From the NCBI GenBank assembly GCA_038241115.1, contig JBBRGA010000043.1, positions 1-23,137 of the forward strand: a stretch of 23,137 bases of DNA. Direction: 5' to 3'. The position numbers and the translations under genes are program-made. The notes below the pieces were generated by a model. That model searched no databases and was not told where the DNA came from. It was given only the letters and a program-made list of their open reading frames with translations. The DNA comes from JANYJJ01 sp038241115. GTDB taxonomy: Bacteria; Pseudomonadota; Gammaproteobacteria; Burkholderiales; Burkholderiaceae_C. Below are positions 15,419 to 22,374 of the stretch, piece by piece (positions within the stretch are counted from its first letter, which is position 1; each line of letters starts with the position of its first letter).

Positions 15419-16273
15419 ATGCAATCTACCCACCACTCCATGCTCATCCAGGCCGGCGAATTGATGGCCATGACAGGCAGCGTCACCGATCTGGTCATCG
15501 TCGACGTGAGCTTTGATTTGACCGACACGCAGGCCGGTGAGCGCAGCCACACCGAAGGCCACTTGCCGGGCGCCATTTACCTTCACTTGGACCGCGATTT
15601 GAGCGGCGCCAAGACGGGCCGCACCGGACGCCACCCTCTGCCAGAGCGCACCGTTTTTGCCGCCACCGTCGGCCGACTCGGCATCCGCCCTGGGACGCAG
15701 GTGGTGGTGCTCGATCGCCAAGGCGGCATGTACGCGGCACGGTTGTGGTGGATGCTGCGCTGGTTGGGTCATGCGGAAGTGGCCGTGCTCGACGGCGGCG
15801 TGGCGGCGTGGCGGGCAGCCGGTGGCGCGATGAGCAGTGCCTCCGCAGTAACGAACAGCGCAGCCCCCTACCCAGACCGTGCGGCTTTGGTCGGCTTTGT
15901 GAGTGCCAGTGAGTTGATACAACGCTTGGGCAAAACGCCGTTGATCGATGCGCGCGCCGCCGAGCGTTTTCGCGGTGAAGTAGAGCCACTGGACAATCAA
16001 GCCGGCCACATTCCGGGCGCGCTGAACCGGAATTTCAAAGACAACCTCGACGCGTCTGGGCGCTTCAAATCAGCGGCGACGTTGAGGCAAGCGTTCAACG
16101 CGCTGTGCGGGCTCAGCGCCGCCACGGAAGTGGTTCACCAATGCGGCTCCGGCGTCACGGCTTGCCACAATTTGCTGGCCATGGAAGTGGCCGGCTTGAA
16201 TGGCTCGCTGCTGTACCCAGGCTCGTGGAGCGAATGGTCTTCAGACCCCAGCAGACCCATTGCGCGCGGCTGA
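15419..16273 (+). CDS. Thiosulfate/3-mercaptopyruvate-type sulfurtransferase (two rhodanese domains)
   Basis: A 284-residue protein with tandem rhodanese domains. The N-terminal domain (about 5-135; GHLPGAIYLHLDRDL, LDRQGGMYAARLWWMLRWLGH) has Asp99 where the active Cys would be and is therefore structural. The C-terminal domain (about 158-278; LIDARAAERFRGE, AGHIPGALN) carries the active loop C242-G-S-G-V-T-A, the loop form found in 3-mercaptopyruvate sulfurtransferases. The end LYPGSWSEWSSDPSRPIA is diagnostic for this family. It transfers sulfur from mercaptopyruvate or thiosulfate to cyanide or other thiophilic acceptors. The ATG at 15419 follows an AAGGG about 8 bases upstream and is preferred over a TTG overlapping the preceding gene. 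The stop is only 14 bases from that of the convergent ZIP gene. Confidence 0.93.
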   Translation: MQSTHHSMLIQAGELMAMTGSVTDLVIVDVSFDLTDTQAGERSHTEGHLPGAIYLHLDRDLSGAKTGRTGRHPLPERTVFAATVGRLGIRPGTQVVVLDRQGGMYAARLWWMLRWLGHAEVAVLDGGVAAWRAAGGAMSSASAVTNSAAPYPDRAALVGFVSASELIQRLGKTPLIDARAAERFRGEVEPLDNQAGHIPGALNRNFKDNLDASGRFKSAATLRQAFNALCGLSAATEVVHQCGSGVTACHNLLAMEVAGLNGSLLYPGSWSEWSSDPSRPIARG

Positions 16274-16287
16274 GCGAGCCGGCCACA

Positions 16288-17064
16288 TCAATGGTGATGC
16301 AACCCGCTGGTAGCCGCCAAAACAATCGCCAAGCCGCCTGCCAACCAGGCCAATTGCGCGGCGGTTTCTTTCAGTGAAAGCCGGTGCTGCAGTTGCGGTA
16401 TCAGATCGGCCACGGCCACGTAGATAAAGCTGCTCGACGCGATGACGAGCAGGTAGGGAAACAGCGCCTCCCACGGGCCCACCACGAAGTAGCCCACCAC
16501 ACCCCCAAGCACCGCTGACATGCCGGAAGCGGCGTTGTAGAGAAGCGCCTTGCGGCGCGACAAACCGGCGTTCAGCAGCACGATGTAGTCGCCCACCTCT
16601 TGTGGGATTTCGTGCGCGATGATGGCAAGCGAAGTGGCGATGCCCAGCTGTACGTCGGTCAAAAACGCGGCCGCGATGATGATGCCGTCGCAGAAGTTGT
16701 GAATGCTGTCACCCAGCAAAACGCTCCAGCCGCCCCGCCCCGCTTGCTGCGCGTCAAAGCCGTGATGGTGGTGGTGGTCGTCACCCTCGTGATGGTGCTG
16801 GTGGCGGTACAGCTCGGCCTTTTCCAACAGGAAGAAAAACATCAAGCCGCCCAGCAGCGTGGCAAACAAGCTTTGCGGGCTGGCCTTGCTCTCAAACGCC
16901 TCGGGCAACACGTTAAGAAGCGCGGTTCCCAACAGCACGCCGGTCGACAAACTCACCAAATGGCGCACCACGCGGCTGAGCACGCTCACCGTCAAGCTGG
17001 CAGCAATAAGCACAGACAGCAAACCCCCGGCGAAGGTGGCAATGACGATGTAAGTGAGGGTCAT
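16288..17064 (-). CDS. ZIP family divalent metal transporter
   Basis: A 258-residue inner-membrane protein of the ZIP (ZupT-like) family, which imports Zn2+ and other divalent metals in most known bacterial members. Around eight hydrophobic segments are seen. The binuclear metal site motifs are HNFCDG (122-127) and HEIPQE (151-156). Between the third and fourth helices is a His-rich cytoplasmic loop, RHQHHHEGDDHHHHHG (88-102), and the protein ends in LHHH. The ATG at 17064 gives a normal N-terminus but has no Shine-Dalgarno. Instead, an intrinsic-terminator hairpin with a T-run ends 10 bases before it on the same strand. The gene lies downstream of the dienelactone hydrolase and is convergent with the sulfurtransferase. 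Metal preference cannot be determined. Confidence 0.93.
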   Translation of the reverse strand: MTLTYIVIATFAGGLLSVLIAASLTVSVLSRVVRHLVSLSTGVLLGTALLNVLPEAFESKASPQSLFATLLGGLMFFFLLEKAELYRHQHHHEGDDHHHHHGFDAQQAGRGGWSVLLGDSIHNFCDGIIIAAAFLTDVQLGIATSLAIIAHEIPQEVGDYIVLLNAGLSRRKALLYNAASGMSAVLGGVVGYFVVGPWEALFPYLLVIASSSFIYVAVADLIPQLQHRLSLKETAAQLAWLAGGLAIVLAATSGLHHH

Positions 17065-17074
17065 TCGGGAAATG

Positions 17075-17098
17075 AAAAAGGGCCGCGAATTGCGGCCC
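17075..17098 (-). terminator. Intrinsic terminator after the dienelactone hydrolase, abutting the ZIP start
   Basis: On the minus strand, GGGCCGC-AATTC-GCGGCCC forms a perfect 7-bp stem with a 5-base loop followed directly by TTTTT (17079-17075). It lies 56 bases after the hydrolase stop and 10 bases before the ZIP ATG. A GATAAT box (minus strand, 17122-17127) lies upstream of it; if that is the ZIP promoter, the hairpin is inside the ZIP leader and could act as an attenuator. Confidence 0.9.
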
Positions 17099-17154
17099 CG
17101 AGGTGGAGAGGCAGACCCTCGATTATCGGGCCTGATTGCCAGGCGGCTTTAGCG

Positions 17155-18075
17155 TCAAGCCACGCCGTTGGCCTTGAACCAAGCCGTTGCGCGCTTCCAA
17201 CCATCATCTGCCGCTTCCTTGCGGTAGCTCGGGCGATAGTCGGCGTGGAAGGCATGCGGTGTGTCGGGATAAACGACAAACTCAGAGCGTTTGGCGGCGG
17301 CATTGCCGTTGGCCAAAGCGGCCTTCATTTTCTCGACCGAGTCTTGCGGAATGCCGCTGTCGGCACCGCCGTAAAGGCCCAACACCGGACCGCTCAATTT
17401 GCCGACCACGTCAACCGGGTTGGTGGGCGTCAGCGGATTCGGTGCGCCCACTAAACGGCCGTACCAAGCCACACCGGCTTTGACCTTGGGGTTGTGCGCA
17501 GCGTACATCCAGGTGATGCGCCCGCCCCAGCAAAAGCCGGTGACGCCCAACTTGCTGGTGTCGCCGCCATTGGCCTGCGCCCACGCCACCGTAGCGTCCA
17601 AGTCGCCCATGACTTGCGCGTCAGGCACCTTGCTGATCACTTCAGCAATCAGCTTCGACACTTCTGCGTAGCCCTGCGCGTCGCCCTGGCGCAAAAACAT
17701 CTCGGGTGCGATGGCGAGGTAGCCCAGCTTGGCAAAGCGGCGCGCCACGTCAGCAATGTGTTCGTGCACCCCAAAGATCTCGGAAATCACCAGCACGACA
17801 GGCAAGTTGGTCTTACCCGTGGGTGCTGCGCGGTAGGCGGCCATTTTGAAGTCGCCCACCATGATGGTGACTTCGCCGGCAGTCAAGCCGGCGCTGTCGG
17901 TTTTGATGGTTTGCGCGCTGACTGGCATCACGGCGGCGGCGAAACCAATGCCCACGCCCGCACCAAGTGTTGCACCGAAGCTCGCACCCGCGGCGGTGCC
18001 AACAAAGCCGCGGCGACTCAAGTTTTGAGCCGGAACCAAACTGTTGAAATCGTTTTCGAGCACAGGAATCTCCAT
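17155..18075 (-). CDS. Tat-exported dienelactone hydrolase family protein
   Basis: A 306-residue alpha/beta hydrolase. The N-terminus holds a twin-arginine signal, SRRGFVGTAAG (residues 20-30), a Gly/Ala-rich hydrophobic stretch to about 51 and a likely cleavage site near VSA-QT (52-56). The mature enzyme is therefore predicted to be periplasmic. The hydrolase domain has the dienelactone-hydrolase triad: Cys182 in GVTGFCWGGR, Asp239 in GGADSGIP and His274 in PDTPHAFHADY, plus the conserved Glu99 in ISEIFGVHEH. Classical members open dienelactone in chlorocatechol breakdown, but many homologues, especially exported ones, have unknown ester or lactone substrates. No catechol genes are nearby. 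ATG 18075 is chosen; ATG 18102 would add nine residues. It ends in a strong terminator and is divergent from ppx. Confidence 0.92.
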   Translation of the reverse strand: MEIPVLENDFNSLVPAQNLSRRGFVGTAAGASFGATLGAGVGIGFAAAVMPVSAQTIKTDSAGLTAGEVTIMVGDFKMAAYRAAPTGKTNLPVVLVISEIFGVHEHIADVARRFAKLGYLAIAPEMFLRQGDAQGYAEVSKLIAEVISKVPDAQVMGDLDATVAWAQANGGDTSKLGVTGFCWGGRITWMYAAHNPKVKAGVAWYGRLVGAPNPLTPTNPVDVVGKLSGPVLGLYGGADSGIPQDSVEKMKAALANGNAAAKRSEFVVYPDTPHAFHADYRPSYRKEAADDGWKRATAWFKANGVA

Positions 18076-18118
18076 GAAGTTGCAAAGACACAGACGTTCC
18101 ATTGTGAATGCGTGCGTC

Positions 18119-18137
18119 GCAAAGTCCGGCGCTTTGC
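18119..18137. promoter_or_regulatory. Inverted repeat in the ppx / dienelactone hydrolase divergent region
   Basis: GCAAAG-N7-CTTTGC (18119-18137) lies in the 78-base gap between the two divergent start codons. A third copy of the half-site, GCAAAG, occurs at 18082-18087. This could be an operator serving both genes. No convincing sigma70 promoter or Pho box was found in the gap. Confidence 0.35.
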
Positions 18138-18153
18138 CGTGACAATTCTCTGC

Positions 18154-19749
18154 ATGCCTGACAGTGTCAAGACCCATCCCAACAAAAAACCTGCCGCCTA
18201 TGTGCACGGGCACACGTATGCAGATGTGCACGGCAACTCCCGATGGCCCGATCAGCTGGCGGCCATCGACATGGGCTCCAACAGCTTCAGGCTTGAAATT
18301 GCCCAAGTCATCGACGGCAAATACCGCCGCATTGAGTACTTCAAGGAGACCGTGCGCCTGGGTGCCGGATTGGATGCGCAGGGCCTGCTCAGCGAAGAAG
18401 CTGTACTGCGCGGCCTGACTTGTTTGACACGCTTTGCCGACCGATTGAAAGGTTACGAGAGCTGGCAAATTCGCGCCGTGGCGACGCAGACGCTGCGCGA
18501 GGCACGCAACCGAGATGCGTTTTTAGCGCGCGCGCAGGCGGTGCTCGGCATTCCGATTGAAGTCATCTCTGGCCGCGAAGAGGCGCGCTTGATCTATGCC
18601 GGGGTGGCGCGCTTGCAGCCGTCGAATCAAACGCGCTTGGTGATCGATATTGGCGGACGCTCTACCGAGGTCATTTTGGGCCGGGCGCGCAAACCGCTGC
18701 GCGCGGAGTCATTTCAAATTGGCAGCGTCAGTTTGTCGATGAAATATTTCGGCGACGGCCGCTTCACCGAGGCCGCCTTTCGCGCCGCGCAGGTGGCAGC
18801 GGGCGCCGAATTGGAAGAAGCGCTGGAGCCGTTCGCGGCCAAGCACTGGAAAGAGGCGCTGGGCTCGTCGGGCACGATGGGTGCGGTGTCGCAGGTGCTG
18901 CTGGCCAACCGCATCACTGACGGCCGAGTGACGCCCGACGCGCTGCGCTGGCTGATAGAACAGTGCCTGCGCGCTGGGCGCGTTGACAAGCTCGCCTTGG
19001 CGGGCATCAAAGAAGACCGCCGCGCCGTGATTGCGGGCGGCTTGTCAATTTTGTACACCGTGGCCATGAGCTTTGGCATCGACAGCCTGATGCCCGCGCG
19101 CGGAGCCTTGCGTCAAGGCGTGGTGTTTGATTTGGACGAGCGCTTGAACGCCGACGCGCAACCAAGCGGCAGCGGCCAAGACAGCGGCGGCACCGACATA
19201 CGTGACGCGTCGATTCGCGATTTGCAACGTCGCTTTCTTGTCGATTTGCCGCAAGCCAAGCGGGTTGCGCAAGTGGCGCAAACACTGCATGAACAGGCGG
19301 TCCCCACCGCCGCGCGCGAAACGCAGCGCGAGCTGCAGTGGGCCTGCGCGGTGCATGAAATTGGCATGATGGTGTCGCACCACGACCACCACCGACACAG
19401 CGCCTACATGCTGGCCAACGTGGACGCCGCCGGTTTTTCGCAATCGCAGCAACGCCACTTGGGCGAGCTGGTGTTGGCGCAGCGCGGCGGCTTGCGCAAA
19501 GTGGATTCCGCCTTGGCTGACGAAGACTTCGCCTGGCAGGTGCTGTGCCTGCGCTTGGCCACCATCAAGTGCCATGCGCGCGGCGAGGTGAGCCACCAAG
19601 TATTGAGCTTGAAACGCAACTGGGCGCAGGCCACTTTGTCGTTCAGCTCAGACTGGGCCGATTCGCACCCGCGCACCTTGTACCTGCTGAAGGAAGAGGT
19701 TGCCGCGTGGGAGCGCAGCAGCAGCTTGAAACTGGTGTTGGAGAGCTGA
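18154..19749 (+). CDS. ppx: Exopolyphosphatase (Ppx/GppA phosphatase family)
   Basis: A 531-residue cytoplasmic enzyme expected to release phosphate processively from inorganic polyphosphate or to hydrolyse pppGpp. The ASKHA-fold core begins at residue 36 with AAIDMGSNSFRLEIAQV, followed by VRLGAGLD, AVATQTLREARN, GREEARLIYAGV, VIDIGGRSTEVILG, GSVSLSMKYF and GSSGTMGAVSQVL. A C-terminal HD-like helical region contains VHEIGMMVSHHDHHRHSAYML. In the phosphate-binding loop the usual third Gly of GGGS-TE is Arg (GGRSTE). The ATG at 18154 leaves an N-terminal extension of about 30 residues before the core; a later start is possible. The open frame continues far upstream but only as antisense of the dienelactone hydrolase. 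Sequence alone cannot separate Ppx from GppA. Confidence 0.92.
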   Translation: MPDSVKTHPNKKPAAYVHGHTYADVHGNSRWPDQLAAIDMGSNSFRLEIAQVIDGKYRRIEYFKETVRLGAGLDAQGLLSEEAVLRGLTCLTRFADRLKGYESWQIRAVATQTLREARNRDAFLARAQAVLGIPIEVISGREEARLIYAGVARLQPSNQTRLVIDIGGRSTEVILGRARKPLRAESFQIGSVSLSMKYFGDGRFTEAAFRAAQVAAGAELEEALEPFAAKHWKEALGSSGTMGAVSQVLLANRITDGRVTPDALRWLIEQCLRAGRVDKLALAGIKEDRRAVIAGGLSILYTVAMSFGIDSLMPARGALRQGVVFDLDERLNADAQPSGSGQDSGGTDIRDASIRDLQRRFLVDLPQAKRVAQVAQTLHEQAVPTAARETQRELQWACAVHEIGMMVSHHDHHRHSAYMLANVDAAGFSQSQQRHLGELVLAQRGGLRKVDSALADEDFAWQVLCLRLATIKCHARGEVSHQVLSLKRNWAQATLSFSSDWADSHPRTLYLLKEEVAAWERSSSLKLVLES

Positions 19750-19762
19750 GCTGCGGTTCGGC

Positions 19763-19796
19763 GTTGACCGATGCGGAGTCAACCGATGCGGTTGGC
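19763..19796. repeat. 15-base imperfect direct repeat and stem-loop between ppx and the AI-2E permease
   Basis: Two 15-base units share ACCGATGCGG (19767-19776 and 19782-19791). Together they can form GTTGAC-N9-GTCAAC (19763-19783), or the alternative stem GTCAACCG-ATG-CGGTTGGC (one T-G pair). The two genes converge here, so this may be a transcription end region, but no T-run follows the stem on either strand. Confidence 0.4.
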
Positions 19797-19809
19797 GCCC
19801 GAAAAATTA

Positions 19810-20922
19810 TCAAACAGCGTCTGAACCGCCTGGCGAAATGTCGCCCTCACGGGCTGAGCCGTAGATGTGCCACACCGCGATGAACAGCGCCGCAACCACC
19901 GGCCCCAAGACGAAACCGTTGATGCCGAAAACGCCCAAGCCGCCCAGCGTAGAAATCATCACCAAATAGTCAGGCATGCGTGTTTCTTTGCCCACCAGCA
20001 CCGGCCGCAGCACGTTGTCGACCAGACCGATCACCAGCACACCGTAAGCCGCCAGCGCCACACCTTGCCAAACCGCCCCGCTGGCGAAAAAGTAGATTGC
20101 CACCGGCCCCCACACCAGCGCTGCACCCACGGCCGGCAGAAGCGACAGCACCGCCATCAGAACGGCCCACAACAGCGCCGATTGCACGCCTAAAAACCAA
20201 AAAGCAAGGCCGCCCAACAGGCCCTGAATCATGGCCACCAGCAAATTGCCTTTCACCGTGGCGCGCGTCACGGTGGCAAATTTTTGAGCCAGCTCAAGCT
20301 GATGCGCAGGTTCCAGCGGAATCGCGCGGCGCACGCTGCGCAGCACGGCATCACCGTCGCGAATCAAGAAAAACGCCAGATACAGCATGATGAAAACGCG
20401 GGCCACAAAATCAAAGGTGTCAAAGCCAATGCTCAGCGCCTGCGTGGCGATGAGTTGGCTGGCCTGCGTCAACACCGACACCAATTTGCTTTGCAGTGCT
20501 GCGAAATCCGTGAAGCCCAAACTGTTCAACGGCCCTGTCAGCCAGCGCGGCAAAGCGTCGAACACGCTCTGCAAATAAAGCGCCGGATTCCAAGCCCCAG
20601 ATTGAATACGCTGGTACGTGGCGGCCGCCTCTTGGGCCAACGCTGCCGTGACCAGCGCGAACGGAAGGATCACCATCACCAGCACCACCAGCAGGGTCAG
20701 AAATGCCGCCACCGAGCGCCGCCGCTTCAGCCGCGCCAACCACCACCGGTACATCGGGGTGAACAGCAACGCAAGGATCACGCCCCACAAAATCGTGCCG
20801 TAGAACGGCAACAAAATCCAGCCAAAGCCCAGCGACACCGCGATCAGAAGTACCAGCAGAGCGCGACTTTCGAGGTAGCTGCGTGCGTCTTCGAGCGGAG
20901 AGTTTGGAGGTGTCATTTCCAT
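19810..20922 (-). CDS. AI-2E family transporter (TqsA/YdiK-like permease)
   Basis: A 370-residue inner-membrane protein with about eight hydrophobic helices. The family pattern is visible: a pair of N-terminal helices (LLVLLIAVSLGFGWILLPFYGTILWGVILALLFTPMYRWW), then a third helix before a large hydrophilic region (about 95-200). FFLIRDGDAVLRSVRRAIPL follows near the middle, and the C-terminal half carries LLAVGAALVWGP-like, GLVDNVLRPVLVGK and GINGFVLGPVVAALFIAVW blocks. Members include the autoinducer-2 exporter TqsA, but others are Na+/H+ antiporters or have no known substrate; PVLVGK and FVLGPV do not decide this. Possible starts are ATG 20922, ATG 20916 and GTG 20934; none has a good Shine-Dalgarno. 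The octamer repeat array ends 31 bases upstream of the chosen start. Confidence 0.9.
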   Translation of the reverse strand: MEMTPPNSPLEDARSYLESRALLVLLIAVSLGFGWILLPFYGTILWGVILALLFTPMYRWWLARLKRRRSVAAFLTLLVVLVMVILPFALVTAALAQEAAATYQRIQSGAWNPALYLQSVFDALPRWLTGPLNSLGFTDFAALQSKLVSVLTQASQLIATQALSIGFDTFDFVARVFIMLYLAFFLIRDGDAVLRSVRRAIPLEPAHQLELAQKFATVTRATVKGNLLVAMIQGLLGGLAFWFLGVQSALLWAVLMAVLSLLPAVGAALVWGPVAIYFFASGAVWQGVALAAYGVLVIGLVDNVLRPVLVGKETRMPDYLVMISTLGGLGVFGINGFVLGPVVAALFIAVWHIYGSAREGDISPGGSDAV

Positions 20923-20952
20923 AGTGTGGCGCACGACCAGCCCGCATCTCCA

Positions 20953-21008
20953 AATTCACGAATTCACGAATTCACGAATATCTGAATTTCTGAATTTCTG
21001 AATTTCTG
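20953..21008. repeat. Seven-unit octamer tandem array upstream of the AI-2E permease
   Basis: On the + strand the array reads AATTCACG three times (20953-20976), AATATCTG once (20977-20984), then AATTTCTG three times (20985-21008). That is exactly 56 bases with no interruption. It is far more AT-rich than its surroundings. It lies between the bactofilin-like gene and the AI-2E permease, both on the minus strand, in the permease's promoter or leader region. Confidence 0.95.
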
Positions 21009-21055
21009 ATTTCGCCCGCGCTCCAAACGCTGCGCCCAGCTGACGCGGCCTCGGC

Positions 21056-22288
21056 TCAGGCTTGTTTGATCGCGCCGCTCGCTGGCGTTGGCGTCTGACG
21101 CCGCCGATACCACTCCAACGCGCCGCCACCCAAACCTATCAGCATGACGCTCAGGCCAAGCAGTCCACCAATGAAGGGAAGCCAAGCCAACAGCATCAGC
21201 AGCGCCAGCGTCAGCGCAAACCACAGCAAGGTGCTGGCGTAAGTGTTGAATTCACTGCGGCGCAGCAGGGCGCGCAGCCACATGCTGAAGGCCAGCACAC
21301 CCACCACAAAACCCGTCAAGCCCAACGCGGGATACAACGCCATCACTGCAAAGCCCAAGGGAATGCCAAGCAAGGTGGCGAAAAGTAAAACTGCCAACAC
21401 GGGCACCGCGATCACGACGCCCAAGCCCGCCGCCAAGCTCAGTCCGGGTGAGGTTTTGACGGTGTTGGCAGCGCGCGGCATGAACACCGGGCAAATCAGC
21501 AATGCCACGGCACCAAACGCCAGCAGCGCCAAGAAGGCGAAAACGCCGCCCAGCCAACCAGGGCCGCTGGCGTGCATGCTCATCGAAGACTCACGGTCCA
21601 TCTGACCGTGACCAGGGCGCTCCGCCGCGTCGCTGCTGTCGCTACTGTCGCTACTGCGACCGTATCGGCCCGTGCTGCGAGTCTCGCGGGTGACTGCGCC
21701 CAGCACCACTGCGCCAGGTGCTTTCAGGATCTCGGTGGGGGACGAATAACTCAGCGCCCCGCCCAATCTGGCCAGCGGACCCAGCTCAATTTTTTCCGCC
21801 ACCAGGCGCGCATCGCCCTTGACTTCGCCGTTCAGGTAAATCGTTTGCGCACTGACCGCGAGCGGCCCCGCCAAACTGCCGCCGACGGTGACGCTGCCGC
21901 CGTACAGCCGGGTGCCCTGCGCCACCGCGGCCGTGGGTGTCAGCGTGACGCTGCCTGCGCTGAGCAACGCCTCGCCGCCCACGGTACTGCTCAGCATGAC
22001 CGAGCCCGCCGCCACTCGCAGATCATCACCCACCGCAGCCCTGACCTCGACAGATCCGCCGGCCAGATTGGCGTCGCCGTTCACTGCGTGGTCCACGCTG
22101 ACGCGTCCGCCGGCGGCCATCAGATCGCCCTCCACCTGCTGGCTCGTGTGAACTTGCCCGCTCACCAGATGGACGTTCGGTGCGGCCGCTTCAACGTTTG
22201 CAGCGGCAAAGGCGCAAATGAAACCGAAACAACACGCAGCCGACCGGACAAGTCTGTCGATGCTGAGCTTTTGGTGTGTGGCGTGCAT
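21056..22288 (-). CDS. Exported protein with bactofilin-like beta-repeat domain and C-terminal membrane helices
   Basis: A 410-residue protein without a named function. Residues 1-34 look like a signal peptide (VRSAACCFGFICAFAAANVEA). Residues about 38-195 form a series of short Gly/Val/Ala-rich strands (GDLMAAGGRVSVDHAVNGDANLAGGSVEV..., LRVAAGSVML..., EALLSAGSVTL..., LYGGSVTVGG...), recurring every 18-20 residues. This is the pattern of polymer-forming (bactofilin-like) beta-helices. A linker with SSDSSDSSD (212-220) and a Ser/Met/His-rich stretch follow, then four to five membrane helices from about 246 to 392 and a short charged tail. The beta domain would face the periplasm, unlike cytosolic bactofilins. 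The ATG at 22288 is fixed by AAGGAG five bases upstream; the open frame continues another 50 codons only through the hexamer repeat. The AI-2E permease follows downstream. Confidence 0.8.
   Translation of the reverse strand: MHATHQKLSIDRLVRSAACCFGFICAFAAANVEAAAPNVHLVSGQVHTSQQVEGDLMAAGGRVSVDHAVNGDANLAGGSVEVRAAVGDDLRVAAGSVMLSSTVGGEALLSAGSVTLTPTAAVAQGTRLYGGSVTVGGSLAGPLAVSAQTIYLNGEVKGDARLVAEKIELGPLARLGGALSYSSPTEILKAPGAVVLGAVTRETRSTGRYGRSSDSSDSSDAAERPGHGQMDRESSMSMHASGPGWLGGVFAFLALLAFGAVALLICPVFMPRAANTVKTSPGLSLAAGLGVVIAVPVLAVLLFATLLGIPLGFAVMALYPALGLTGFVVGVLAFSMWLRALLRRSEFNTYASTLLWFALTLALLMLLAWLPFIGGLLGLSVMLIGLGGGALEWYRRRQTPTPASGAIKQA
21629..21655 (-). repeat. Three-unit nonamer repeat encoding Ser-Ser-Asp
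   Basis: On the minus strand AGTAGCGAC occurs twice, with a near-copy AGCAGCGAC, encoding (Ser-Ser-Asp)3 in the linker of the bactofilin-like protein. Copy changes would keep the frame. Confidence 0.85.
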
Positions 22289-22293
22289 GCGGG

Positions 22294-22299
22294 CTCCTT
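22294..22299 (-). promoter_or_regulatory. Strong Shine-Dalgarno deciding the start of the bactofilin-like gene
   Basis: AAGGAG on the minus strand lies five bases before the ATG at 22288 and directly before the signal peptide. This rules out the longer reading frame starting at 22438. Confidence 0.85.
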
Positions 22300-22326
22300 C
22301 ATGTGGACATGGATCGGCGTGCAGCC

Positions 22327-22374
22327 GAAACTGAAACTGAAACTGAAACTGGAACCGAAAGCGAAAGCGAACCC
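22327..22374. repeat. Eight-unit degenerate hexamer array upstream of the bactofilin-like gene
   Basis: On the + strand GAAACT occurs four times (22327-22350), followed by GGAACC, GAAAGC, GAAAGC and GAACCC. The array lies 38 bases upstream of the bactofilin-like start codon, in the 197-base gap shared with the divergent MFS gene. The same gap holds stem-loops GCGCGT-GGTG-ACGCGC (22389-22404) and GCGTCC-N5-GGACGC (22420-22436). Confidence 0.9.

Noticed and set aside
17494..18153. Upstream extension of the ppx reading frame to 751 codons
   Set aside because: It runs antisense through the dienelactone hydrolase, and the extra protein is His/Gln/Arg-rich without family features. The Ppx core begins shortly after the ATG at 18154.
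18136..18168. Pho box before ppx (TGACA repeats)
   Set aside because: Two TGACA-like elements occur (18140 and 18160), but their spacing is about 20 bases, not 11, and the second lies inside the coding region.
20953..21008. CRISPR-like array
   Set aside because: Units are 8 bases with no spacers and no cas genes are nearby; this is a simple tandem repeat.
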